The translations under genes and the position numbers were made by a program. Source: Norana najaformis (Eukaryota > Annelida > Clitellata > Crassiclitellata > Hormogastridae). From it: DNA of 64,000 nt. Below the pieces are notes generated by a model that was not told the DNA's origin, ran no database searches, and saw only the letters and a list, made by a program, of their open reading frames with translations. Position 1 is the first letter of the stretch, and the number at the start of each line of letters is the position of its first letter. Location: NCBI GenBank assembly GCA_964023275.1, contig OZ029923.1, positions 10,182,238 through 10,246,237 on the forward strand. Reading direction: 5' to 3'. Below, one piece after another: positions 1-10,969 of the stretch.

Positions 1-1649
1 GACCTTGAACTTATTGAAGATATACATAATGCAGAGTGGAATCGATCGAAGACGATGTTAGCATCAGGTTTATTTTTATAGCGAGCTTCGAAACCCCAAA
101 AAGATTGTTTACTGTGTTCATTGATTTGACCCATCGAAAGTGAAGTAGCGCGTTTTATTTATTTTGAGAGCGTGTGTACATTAGTATCTGGTGTTTTCCA
201 GACATTTATTCCGAGAGCGTGGTTGCTGAAACTAGGCAGCAGCATCATTCTTGCTATTCCTGGATGAAGTCTGATCGCTAACCGCCAGTGGTCGGGTTTT
301 AGCGTTCGCGGCGTTGTGTCGGGTTCGGCATTTTGATATCCTTCGATGCAGGGCTAAAACAATTAGCGGACAATTCGCTGGGTTGTAAGGCTGTCGGCAG
401 ATGGCGGCTCGGTCTTTTGATGTGCCTCGCTCGAGTGAGTGGCGTGTTTGTGGATCGGTTTCGGTCGCTAGGTGGCGGGGTCGGGGTGAGATTTCTAAGG
501 GAGGCATCTCGGCAAAGGTCTTTCTGCCCGGTGGTAGAAGCTAGCTCCAACTGAAGTTACTTCCTTCCCGCAGGGCTTTCCCTCGCACTGGTTCAAGGCG
601 TACTTTTCCTATCCAATTTGCTCCTGCTCATAGGTCTTTCTCTCCCGCTGGTTTGGTCTGTCTCTCATCGAAGAAGCATTTCCTATCTTTCTACCACAAC
701 CTATCCTACCAGACCATACCGTATCCTATCTCCTACCTTCTTCATAACCTATCCTATCCAATCCTATGGGGAGAGATATAGAGAGGGAACGGAGCGGCAG
801 AGGAGACAGACAGACAGACGGAGCGAGAGAGAGACGGACAAGCAGAGGGGGAGAGAGACACGAAGACGGAACAGCAGTGGAAGAGAGTGGGGGAGATAAT
901 AGTGACGGAGAAGCAGAGTCGGAGAGACAGACAGAGAAGGAGAGATACGAAGACACAGAGGCAGACGGACTGAGGGAGTAACGGACCGAATGATGATTAA
1001 GTAAATGGGAAACCAGAGCAAAGACCAGACATCGCTGGAATGTCGGCAACTTCCGCGCCTTTTCCTTCGTAGATCGTTAGTGGCTGTCGAAATGGAAACC
1101 GTGCTCCGTCCTCGGTTTGCATTCCTCGAGTTCCCTTGGCCACTCCCCAGGGCCGCTGCTGTCTGATTAAAGGCCACGCGATATACGATAGCTGAGGCTC
1201 ACCATGATCTCGCCAATAAACAATCACAGTTCTCGATATCGTCGGTTGGTTAGGCGGGCAGTTAGTTCACTCGGTCATTCATTCGTTCGTTAATTCTTTC
1301 GTTCATTCATTTGTTCACTTCAGCCAGCCTGTTAGTCAGACAGTTAGTTCTCTGGTCGGTAGGCCAGTCACTGTAATTCAGTCAGCCAGTCAGTCAGTCA
1401 GTCTGTCTGTCAGTCTGTCTGTCAGTCAGTCAGCCAGTCTTTAATTCATCAAAATTCAGTTATTCTATTCCTAGAGAGGTGTGTTACGAAGAGTATTATC
1501 TTTACCTGTATGATTCTGGGGAGTTTCAACAGGGGTACATAAACAGATCTGTTACTGTTACTGTGATATTTTACATTTTACCTTTACTGTTACCTTTATA
1601 TATTACATTGCTGTCATCTTTCTTATTACATTACCATCATCTTTCCCAG
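1..1649 (+). other. Upstream KIF3A intron with simple-sequence tracts
   Basis: No exon was recognised before the acceptor at 1648-1649. The stretch holds a CCTATC-rich tract near 690-760, a purine-rich GAGAGACAGACGG-like tract at 770-980, and a degenerate CAGT/GTCT array at about 1320-1440. The open frames here are compositional and contain no kinesin motor sequence. It is therefore read as the intron that precedes the neck exon. Confidence 0.6.
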
Positions 1650-4600
1650 GTTGCCAACGTTGGTCCGGCCGATTACAATTACGATGAGTCGATCAGCACA
1701 TTACGTTACGCAAATCGAGCGAAGAACATCAAGAACAAGGCGAGGATCAACGAGGATCCAAAGGACGCACTCCTCAGACAGTACCAGAAGGAGATCGAGG
1801 ATCTGAAGAAGAAGCTCGAGGAAGGAGGAAATCTCAGCGGTGAGGATTATTACAAAAACATCCTATTGAAATTTGATCAAATTCGAGGACTAAAGTTGAT
1901 GGAGGCATGTAATAATTGAGCAATTACATTATATTACCTTGCCTTACCTTATTGTTGCTTTGCCTCACCCTCTTTTAACATACCCTGCCTTATTACCTTG
2001 CCTTACTTTACCAAACCAAATTTTACTTTACCTTACCAAATCTTACCTTACCGTGCCGAATTTGTTCTAAATTTCATTTAAATCTCTTAATTTTTGCAAT
2101 GTACAGGTCTTGACGAGGAAGGCTCAGAGGACGAGGAGGAGGAAGGGGAGGATGGTGAGGGCCGACCAAAGAGGAAAAAGAAAGGTGGTTGTCAGTTTCG
2201 TATTTTATTATTGGTTTAATATTGCTTTGGGTTCAGCGGGAAGTGTTGAACATTTTGGTGAAAACCACATATTTTCGTTATAAATTTTTTCATAGTTTAT
2301 CATAAATATTGATAAGCTACAATTATTTAATATATACAAAATGTGCGGAAAGTTTTGAAAAATCGTGAGTTAAGTCCTGCCTAAAGTTTTGATGTCTGGC
2401 TTACATTATGTAGATTTTTTACAAGCTAAGTTAGTTGTGTAGCCTAAAGTTAAACATGAGACGTTTTGAATTATGTGTATGAAAATTATGCATGAATTAG
2501 TTGTGACATATTTTATGCGTAAGGACCTTCTGAAGCGATTTCTCACTTATTGACTTCTCTGACTTTGTTAGTTAGTTAATTAATAACTTCCGCTTTGTTA
2601 GTTAGTTAATTAATAACTTCCGCTTTGTTAGACTACCCCAAGCAAATCCCTATGAAACTATTTCTGGCATGGTGCATCGACGTATGCGTATCAACTGATG
2701 GTGCACTAAAGCCAAGCCACAATCAGGTCAGTTTTTGATGTTAAGCTTTGCCTACATTGGTCCCACTTGCTGGAATCATCTCCCTTGAGAATTGCGACTT
2801 GAGCTCCTCTCTCTCTCACCCTCTCAGTGTTCTGCAGGCACCTGAAGACTGTACCATTTAACAGTGATTTTACTTTTTCGGGTTGGAAGCACCTCTGTTG
2901 AGTTTATCCTCTAAGAGGCGCTTTATAAATCTCAAAGTACAATTACATTTACAATGTTGCGAGGGTTTTGTCTTACATGATCATAATTCTGTTCTTGGTG
3001 GATTTTAGGTCGATCAAAGGGGCTGTCAAAGGAGAAGATGGCTGAGATCCAGGCACAGATCGATGCGGATCGAAGGAAGTTGGCCTCACAGAAGGACATG
3101 GAAGAAGAGGAGAAGAGGAAGGTCGAGGAGGACCTGACTGCAAAGGAAGCAGAACTGGCAGCAGCTGAGTGAGCAGTCTCTGATATCAAACTATCCCTTG
3201 CAGTGCAGTACAATACCATAGCATACAGTACAAGACAGTACAATACTGTAATTGTAATTGTAATCACAAATTTGTATAGCTTCACTTCACAAGAAACTAA
3301 TCAGAGACACTCTCTGCACTAGTATTAACAATGTTGAATATCGTTAAGAATGTAACATTCATCTGTTAGTAAACATTGCTCAGATAACTAGAAGAGTCAG
3401 CTGTGACATGCTTGAGCACACACGCAGAGCAATACCAACAGATTCCCAACTAGAGTTGAAAGATGACAACATGTTCACAGTTCCTGAACTCCACCCATAT
3501 CCCACCACCACCCACACCATTAATGTCTAGATACAAAGTTGTCACAAACATTTACAGAAATTGTGGGCTGATATTTTTGACACCTCTTTTGAATATATTA
3601 GGAGTGCACTCGGCATTGATTTAGTTTTTTGCTAAAGTTTCGAAAACATGCCCAGGAGTCGTTTCTCTTGGACCCACGCAACCACTGGTGATGGTTTTTT
3701 ATTGTAGGAATGAGCAGAAGGAGCTGATGCGTAGACTGCAAGCGATGGAGAAGAAGATCATCGTTGGAGGAGAGAATCTTCTAGAGAAAGCCGAGGAACA
3801 GGAACGACTGCTCGAAGAAAGTGCCAAGGAACTCGAACAGAGAAAGTCAGCTGCCGAGAAACTACGCAAGGAGCTTGAGGAAAAAGAGGTCTCTTACCAT
3901 GATAAATTGGTGCAGTTGATGCCTTGTGCATTAGTCACCAACACTATTGAAGTTGCTAGTTACAATTACAATAATAACAGAGGCGTGGAGTTCATTTCTG
4001 AATTGAGGTGTTGTAGCTCAGCTGTCTCTGTGAAATGAACACAAGACTCTCTTCTTTTTCAGTGTCTCTCTAGCAGTATCCAGCACCGCAATTATTGCCG
4101 CTGTATTCAAAGGCACATTGTGACAACTGGGACGAAATCTGACATTTCAGAGATCAATCATTTTCTACATCTGACCTAATTTTTCATTTCCTGAGGGGAT
4201 TGTTTCTACCACAGAAACAATATTAATAACATAATAATAAAAATAGACAGCCAGTAGATAGCGATGATAATGACATGTGTGATGATGATGATACTGCTCG
4301 AGAGACAATGATATTCTTATGAACAATTTTTTGGTCGTTGTTGAGTAGCAAGAGCGTTTGGATATCGAGGAGAAGTACTCGAGCATGCAAGAAGCAGCGG
4401 CTGGCAAAACGAAGAATCTCAAGAAAGTCTGGACGATGTACATGCAGACGAAAGCAGAGGTACTCTTCTATCTTCATACATGCACATATATTCATTTATA
4501 TGTGTTATTTATTTATTTGTTTAAAGCGCTTATTAAAACTCAGAGTTAGTCAAATGAATCTGAAGCGCAAATTAATGTTCGCTAGTAGCCAAGACGGTCA

Positions 4601-4697
4601 TGCACGTCAGAGTTAAATTAAATAGTGGGTCTCAACAAGTAATTTAAATATATATGTATATACACATGCATATATGTATATATAGAGAGAAAAAGAG

Positions 4698-4734
<37 letters not shown>

Positions 4735-7499
4735 TAGCATGCAATAGAGTAGGACATGGTAGGGTTTGAAAGGGTAGGGTCAGTAAAGTAGGAAGGGTAG
4801 AGTAGTGAAATTGAGAAGGACAGGGTTGGAAAAGTAAGAATCTAATCTAATCTGATGACTTCTATGATGCCATTATCATAATGCCCAAGGCATCTGCTGA
4901 TGGTTGCCTCATGTCAAAATTGCAGCCAAAAATCATTATCCGTTGGAGAAGCTGGGTCAAATTCTGATAGGGTTGGGGTAGGCTAGGGTAGGGTAGGGTA
5001 AGGTAAGTAAGAATGGTAGGGTAAGTAAACTAGAAACATGGGGAAGTAAGAAGGATATGGTAGGGTACATTCATTCATTCATTCAAAGCGCTTGTGGTGT
5101 GTATCTTGTAGGGCCACTACGAATCAGGTCAGATAGGAAACGTAAGAAAAGTGTGGTACATTAGAGTTGGCAGGCAGGTACAGTAGTAGGGTATGCAAAG
5201 TAAAAAGGATAGAGTATGGAAGTGTAGGTTTGAGAAAGTAAGAAAGCTATGGAAGGCCAGAGTAGGACAGGTTTGTGTGGAATAGAGTTAGGGAAATTAA
5301 GAAGGAGAGTTTAGGGCCGTCGCAAGCAAAATGGTGCAGGGCAGTGGAGTAGGATTACACTTGGGGTCGCTTACTTTCTTCCTTACTTATGATTAGTTAT
5401 TTACTGACTGACATACTGTGCGCATGTGTCGTTGTTTAGATCGCGGATTTGCAGCAGGAGCACCAGCGAGAGATGGAGGGATTGTTGGAGAACGTTCGGC
5501 AGCTGAGTCAGGAACTCCGGCTGCAGATCCTCATCATCGACCAGTTCATTCCTCCCGAATTCCAGGTACGTCTTCTTTGTTCCGCTAAAACGTGACTTCG
5601 TTTTAATCTAATCCAGTCTCATCTAATCCTGTGTGGTGGTCTGATTTAATATTTCCCTACTCTAATCTGATCTAGTCTAGGAATCTGATTTAGTCTAATG
5701 TGATCTGATAATCTAATCCATACTAATCCATCAAAATCTAATCTAATCCATAATAATCTAATATGATCCAATCCATCCTTGTCTACTCCATACTAATTGA
5801 ATCATAACTATTTTAATGCAGTCTGAACTGTCTTAATCTTATCAAATCTAATCCATATCAATCCAGGCTGTTACAGTGTGATCTGATATGATCCCATCCA
5901 ATCTAATCTAATCTAGTGTAACCTGATAAGATTAAGGTGGATGTATGGATTCATGAAGATCAGTGATTCAGCTTAACTATAGTTTCACTTGAGGTGACCA
6001 TCAATAGATGCTTTTTGCATTATGATAACAGCGAAGAAGAAGCCGTTAGATTAGATTCGATTAGGTTAAATGTGATAGCCCCCACCAAATGATCGGCTGT
6101 GTTTCTGTGGGCAGGAGATGATCGAACAGTACGTCAACTGGAACGAGGATATTGGCGAATGGCAGCTCAAGTGCGTCGCCTATACAGGCAATAACATGCG
6201 CAAACAGACTCCATCTGCAGATGACAAGAAGAACAAGGTCTTGCACTCTCTCTCTCTGTGGTGTGGTGGTGGTGGTGGTGGTGGTGGTGGTGGTGGTGGT
6301 TGTGGTTGTGGTTGTGGCGGTTGGTGGTTGTGGCGGCGGCGGCGATTATGGCAATAACATAATTTAGATGATGATGATGATGATGACGACAAAGATAATG
6401 AGATGATGTTGTTATCTCGCTGGTCTTAGTCTCAGGAGCCTGACATGTCGCACAAGTATCTGGCCTATACAGCATCAGGTGCAGCCGAGGGTCAGAGGTC
6501 GCAGTCGAACAAGAACAAGTCGGGCCGACCAAAGACGGCCGCCTCGTCGAACAAGAGCAAGATTGCCAAAAGGTAAATCGCTCGAGCTGCCTCGGCAACG
6601 ATGCTACTTCGTCCAGCGTTCAGAAGTGGCTGCCGTTTTTCCTGTACGCTGTCAAAACAGTGAATCCCGTTGTTATGAAGAACCAATTAAGATGTTTGAG
6701 TAACTTAATTGGATGTTGTATGATGTAAAGTATTTACTTAGTACTTAGTCCTTCCTATGCAGGTCTGCGCATCGGGCAACGCAGCTTCTCCATTCATCTC
6801 TGTTGACCGCTAGTCTTCCTGCCTCGTCCCACGACATCTCCAGACACCCAAGGTCGTCTCTGATCGTCTCTGGACAGTTCTTCCTTGGTCTTCCCCTCCT
6901 CTGTTTCCCTTCAGGAATCCAGTTCATTGCTTGATTAGCTCTTCTATCTCTGTTCATGTGAATTGCTTGTCCCATCCATTTCAGTCTTCTCTTTCTGATG
7001 ATATTCTCCATATCCTCTTGTCTTGAACTTTCTCTTATAGTTTTATTTATATCTTATCATGTCACGAAATGTAAAGTAATGTGAGATAAGAGAAGATAGT
7101 GTAAGGTAAGATAAGGTGGGGTAAGGTAAGTTAAGATGAAATAAGAGGATAAAAAGGAAGCCGATGTAAGATTACGAAGATTGGGATGTGCTCAGGTAAG
7201 TTAAGGCAAGGTGAGGTAAGATCAGAAAACTAAGGAAAAAGGAAGCTAAGTCTCTGGAGTTTGGGGTAAGCTAAGGTATGGTAAGGTTAAATAAGGTAAC
7301 ACTAGATAAGGTAAGGTGAGCTAAGGTCAGGTAGAAAAGAGTTTAAGGTAAGGTGAGGTGAGGTGAGGTAAAGTTAGGTAAGATAAGGTAAGGTAAGATA
7401 ATGAATCATACTGGGAAAGGTTGACTCAACCGGTACTTAAAATTACTTTCATTTATTTTCAGGAAGAAGGAAAGTTCGGCCGACTATGGGCTCAACTGA
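1650..7499 (+). CDS. KIF3A: Kinesin-II motor subunit KIF3A, 3' half (nine exons, 5' end outside window)
   Basis: KIF3A is a plus-end motor subunit of heterotrimeric kinesin-II, which drives anterograde intraflagellar transport in cilia. The exons are 1650-1839, 2107-2184, 3009-3168, 3708-3888, 4349-4459, 5440-5565, 6115-6237, 6430-6572 and 7463-7499. All introns are GT-AG and every phase joins. They encode the last 382 residues. The first exon holds the end of the motor ([20 protein letters not shown]) and the neck ([20 protein letters not shown]). The acidic hinge and KRKKK stretch follow, then a coiled coil ([20 protein letters not shown]). The tail carries [20 protein letters not shown], matching vertebrate KIF3A from memory. 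The tail end is basic, low-complexity and diverged, stopping in SSADYGLN. The P-loop and most motor exons lie upstream of position 1. KIF3B is the alternative, but the GPADYNYDE and [14 protein letters not shown] stretches favour KIF3A. Confidence 0.95.
2715..2960 (+). repeat. CR1/L2-like LINE 3' end in a KIF3A intron
   Basis: The broken reading frame gives [11 protein letters not shown] followed by [11 protein letters not shown], the typical C-terminus of CR1/L2-clade reverse transcriptases (GPTLWNSLP...). It is followed by AGAGGCGCTTTATAAATCT and a short (TTACAA)-type tail. The copy at 54785-55020 has the same layout and tail, so they belong to one family. It is a 5'-truncated, decayed copy. 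Confidence 0.65.
4675..4735. repeat. (GA)n microsatellite
   Basis: A run of AG dinucleotides follows a TATATG-rich stretch in the KIF3A intron. Confidence 0.9.
4835..4975 (-). repeat. SINE-like family F copy, AATCT tail
   Basis: Shares CTTCTATGATGCC...CAAGGCATCTGCTGATGGT with copies at about 56920-57020 and 41523-41600. In the opposite orientation it reads TTTCACTTGAAGTGACCATCA...GCGCTATAGAAGTCA and ends in (GATTA)n. No tRNA-like promoter was found in the visible part. Confidence 0.55.
5590..5935. repeat. Degenerate (AATCT)n array
   Basis: About 350 bp of diverged AATCTAATC units lie in the KIF3A intron, next to a family F SINE-like copy at 5980-6065. The array probably expanded from a SINE tail of the same sequence. 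Confidence 0.7.
5978..6065 (+). repeat. SINE-like family F copy
   Basis: Contains TTTCACTTGAGGTGACCATC, a ATTATGATAACAGCG block and the tail TTAGATTAGATTCGATTAGG. The same blocks occur near 9017 and 34885. Confidence 0.55.
6257..6400. repeat. (GGT)n and (GAT)n microsatellites
   Basis: A GGT/TGTGGT run at 6262-6345 is followed by a short GAT run, just upstream of the penultimate-coding-exon acceptor at 6428-6429. It shortens the available polypyrimidine tract. Confidence 0.85.
6745..7030 (-). repeat. LINE reverse-transcriptase C-terminal relic
   Basis: An 88-codon open frame reads [20 protein letters not shown], then a [11 protein letters not shown] stretch and a W-containing tail. This is the conserved C-terminal tail of LINEs often annotated as 'endonuclease-reverse transcriptase' (RRLRWLGHVLRM...GRPKTTWRR). 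Only the end of the element is present, antisense in the last KIF3A intron. The fragment at 52035-52412 is a related tail. Confidence 0.75.
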
Positions 7500-8230
7500 A
7501 TCAAACGCCTTGTGACAATCGACAGAGATAAAGCAAATTTTGTCAGCTCTACTGTCCATTTATTATGCCACTTGTTTACGATTACGCTACGAGTTCCTTT
7601 TATTACTTTACGATCTCAGACATAGTCAGCCTTTGAGAGACTCTTATGTAGGCACTGCTTTATTTTGGCTACGTTTTCTGTAATGTTATTTTCACATTTC
7701 TAACATGTTTACGTTAAACTGTGGCCATGTAGTAACGTTAGGCATAACATGTAACTAGGCATACTTGGGCAGAGCATTGGATTTATGCAGACTGTAATTC
7801 TGTAAATGTGTATTTACACTGATTGTAATTCTGCAAAGGTGCACTTACACAAACTGAAATACTGTAAATGCATGTATGGAGATTGTAATTCTGTAAATGT
7901 GCATTTATGCACACCATGATTTTATGTAAATGTGCATTTGCACATGCTTTCTGTTAAAAGTCATTTAGATGTGCATTCTTACTTGTTTGTAGACGTACAT
8001 GTGTGCATTACTGTGTTGTGCTTTGCTCGTGCATTTCTACTTCATTCTTGTCTTTCTTTGTCAGATCGATCTTCCACTGTGCGCTCATACAAATCTGTTT
8101 CTGTGATGGCTGTTATGTTTCTCGCAAATCATTCCAACGATTTATGTGGATCCTTAGATAACAGCACTGTTCAGAGGATATTGAAAAGCATTGTATAAGT
8201 TCTTTGATGAATACATATAAGTGTGCAACA
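7500..8230 (+). other. KIF3A 3' UTR with about 40-bp imperfect repeats
   Basis: This follows the KIF3A stop. Between about 7780 and 7960 the motif ATTCTGTAAATGTGCATTTACAC recurs about five times at roughly 40-bp spacing, in steadily diverging form. A variant poly(A) hexamer AATACA lies near 8207. The UTR end is inferred, since no transcript is available. A SINE copy begins at about 8285. Confidence 0.4.
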
Positions 8231-8282
8231 CAGGACGATCAAGCTGTTCCTCCATCCCATACTTCCATGATATGCTGTAGCT

Positions 8283-8480
8283 TGGTAAATGTAAATAATG
8301 TAAATGTTAAACGGTTTTCAATAGCGACCATATGGCCTCGACCCTGCTCATTTTTCAATGAATTTTTGGGGTGAGATCCTTCACTACCACTGTCCGTTTG
8401 AATGTGTGCCAGCCCATTTAAGGTGCCCGTATATACGGACGGTGGTAGAGCGAAACTAAAATCTCTGGTAGATGTGTTAT
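8283..8480 (-). repeat. tRNA-derived SINE family A (partial copy)
   Basis: Shares blocks such as ATAGCGACCATATGGCCTCG, CCCTGCTCATTTTTCAATGA, GAGATCCTTCACTACC and CATTTAAGG with copies at 14560-14750, 29065-29340 and 62305-62590. The tRNA-like head is missing here. Confidence 0.7.
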
Positions 8481-8499
8481 AGTCAGTCCTTCTTCATTC

Positions 8500-8690
8500 A
8501 GGGATAGACTGTCGTGCAACCTGAGACGTGAACTTCTTCTTTTTCTGCCTCTGTTTCATCAGCGGTTGAAGACTGTTGTATTCGATCGTGGTATGTGTTG
8601 TCAGGTCGGGAGCAGCTCAGAGGAATTTTTGGAGAGGCGCTATATAAATCTGCATTTAAAAATTACAAAATTACAAATCATAAACCCATG
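8500..8690 (+). repeat. LINE/SINE 3' tail with GGCGCTATATAAATC motif
   Basis: The segment ends in GAGAGGCGCTATATAAATCT followed by AAAATTACAAAATTACAAAT. This is the same terminal module as the CR1/L2-like ends at 2715 and 54785. Confidence 0.5.
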
Positions 8691-9016
8691 ATAACGCGAA
8701 TCATTATGACTTGGATCTGATAAAATTACTGTATATGGCGATCACAGAATAGAATTGGCTTTTGAAACTGACTTTGTTAGAACCTGATCTCGTTATGATA
8801 TGGCTCTCAAAGACAGCTTTCTAAGGAGCTTCTGTTGTAGGTACAAAGTGTACACTGTAATGTTCTGTAAGACATTGTCTGGCAATATTTCGTATTATTA
8901 AGGAATATTCTGTAAATCAGTTTCACATTTCTCTGTGACTTTGTGTGCGTTATAAATTTCTCGAAATTAACTGCCTTGTTCTTTTCGATTTCCAACAGGT
9001 TTTGAATTTTTGCAAC

Positions 9017-9090
9017 GGTTTCACTTGAAGTGACCATCTATTGATTATGATAACGGCACTAAAGGAGTCAGTGGATTCTATTAGTGGGTG
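9017..9090 (+). repeat. SINE-like family F fragment
   Basis: Shows TTTCACTTGAAGTGACCATC and ATTATGATAACGGCACTAAA, as in the other family F copies. Confidence 0.5.
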
Positions 9091-9400
9091 GGCGGGCGGG
9101 CGGGCGGGCGGGTGGGTGGGCTTGGATGGATGCATGGATGGATGCATGGATGGAAAGTGGTATGGAGTGAGGGATGGATGGGTGGATGCATGGATGGATG
9201 GAGGGACGGAGGGAGGATAGCGTGATAGTTGAGTGGGTAGGTAGAGGGAGGAAGGCAGGGAGGAGGGAGATAATAGGAGTTTGTTGAGGGATGCATGGTT
9301 GACTGGATGGCGGGGTGGGCGAGTAGACTAGTGAATGGCTACAGAGGTGGATGGATAGATGGACGGACGGTTGAATGGATGGATATATAAGCAGAAACGT
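9085..9400. repeat. GGGC/GGAT-type G-rich minisatellite
   Basis: Diverged four-base units GGGC, GGGT, GGAT and GCAT run for about 300 bp. The (GGGC)5-type core near 9088-9115 is strongly G-rich on the + strand. Confidence 0.85.
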
Positions 9401-9409
9401 AGGTAACTA

Positions 9410-9980
9410 AGTACATGTCTTAATGAGTGATTCGATTTAATAGATCGATTAGCAGCAGATCATTAGATTGTTCGATCCATGCTGACACAGACAGTAAGAC
9501 GGCCTCACGCAAGCATACACAGAGTGACAGAAAGATAGAGATTTGCTATTCCCCAAACCCTGCGTCCACCCAACCCTCTGCGTCCAGAGGGTGTAAATCT
9601 GCCGGGCATTGTTTTCCCGCCTCCCAGCCAACAACAAAGGCCACACGCGTGTCCTAAGGCCCCTCGCAGGGCGATTTGTTTGCCCTTCTTAGTCTTGTTT
9701 TCCCTCGAGGCCTCAACCTTCTGCTTTCGGACGCGGTCGGTAGGCGGCAGTAGAAACAGCTTCGGTGACAGATTGAACGCAACGCCGTCGTTTTAGATTT
9801 ACGTACCCAGCGTAACGTATCAACAAACACCCGACGATTATGTCTAGAAACACAAGACATTAACGAGGCCTGATTGTGCGTGGCAGTATCGCCAAGTGTT
9901 TAAGCACATCGTGTGGCCATCAGGACGGTTAACCTTTCCTGACCTCACAGTCTTGGGTAACGAGTTTTGGTATGATCAGC
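9410..9980. other. Intergenic stretch, nothing recognised
   Basis: Open frames on both strands are short and overlapping, with no splice-consistent coding signal, RNA gene or named repeat. The base composition is more balanced and GC-richer than its surroundings. Confidence 0.4.
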
Positions 9981-9982
9981 AA

Positions 9983-10960
9983 TTAGTAGTAGTTCCAATT
10001 TTTAACGACATCTTATGCCATCAAAGGCCGTTGACGTCGCCCTCCTAGGCGCTCAGTCAAAACAAAATCGATAGGCAAAAGGGTTCAGTTCCAGGTCAAG
10101 ATCCAAAAGTCAGACGGAGAGACAGAGTTGCAGCTTTGGGGCATGGTGTTTGGGGTTGGAGAGGAGAGAGGGATAAGAGGAAGAAGGGATGTCAGGATAG
10201 GATCTGTGAAAGAGGAATGTTTTCAGCTTTGAGTGAAAGGCCGATGCAGAAATTGCAATTGGTGGAGCATCGGTGAGTTTGTATGATGGGTCAGAAAACT
10301 GTCGCAGTTCTGGGAGGAGTGGGGAGTAACGTTCTGACCGCACTAGCATCTGCTCTTTCTAGACATTACTTTTATGTGGACACTCGCATGTGAGTCCGTG
10401 ATGGAGGAGAAATCAGGTATAAAACGACCTGGCTTATGCACGAGCTAGGGAATTCTCCGCGAAGTCGCAGGTATAGCTGAGGTCAGCCTGTTGTATTCAG
10501 TTATCGTGAGTATTGGTTTGAATATCTATCGTGATTAGCGAACTGTGTATCAACCAGAGGTGCACAAACTGACTTTTTTAAAAGAAAGAATTCTGGTGTT
10601 TAGATTTTATTTTTTTCCGGACGAATTAAAGAGAACAATGCATAGAATGCATAGTTTTTATTAAGAATTCAGCTTGAAAAGGTGAGCTTAAATCGACGTT
10701 AACGACCCTAACAGCCGTAAGGCATCGCTAAACGTTGAAGACGAGAACTTCAAATAAAGCGCTTTGAGTAGACGCCTTTTAAATATTTTTCTCTCATTCT
10801 ATAAATTGACATTATTTGCCGGCTTCAACTAATAACTCCGCCACTGCTTTGTTTGGGGGTAGCGCCAGTCCCAAGCCTTGATAAAGGAGGAGGGCGACGG
10901 CAATGGCCTTTGATGCCATAAGTTGTCGTTAAAACTGAGGAACTACTGCTTCAACTAATT
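9983..10960. repeat. Fold-back repeat pair 1 (about 70-80 bp arms)
   Basis: The left arm (about 9983-10055) is the reverse complement of the right arm (about 10866-10955). Shared blocks include AACGACATCTTATGCCATCA, AAAGGCCGTTGACGTCGCC and CTCCT. The interior holds a LINE-like fragment at 10085-10370. The arm sequence belongs to a wider family (GACGTTAACG...GCCATAA..TGTCGTTAAA) also seen at 10690, 10985, 12250, 27200, 27560 and 27790. A non-autonomous DNA element is the likely origin. Confidence 0.6.
10085..10370 (-). repeat. CR1/L2-like LINE C-terminal relic
   Basis: A minus-strand open frame includes AFHSKLKTFLFHRSYPD, matching the conserved FKSxLKTHLF end of CR1/L2-type reverse transcriptases. 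Related decayed stretches occur at 12375-12570 and 32540-32700. Confidence 0.6.
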
Positions 10961-10969
10961 AGGTAAGCA

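Noticed and set aside
232-1227. Several frames before the first KIF3A exon
   Set aside because: None matches the kinesin motor. They overlap one another and simple-sequence tracts.
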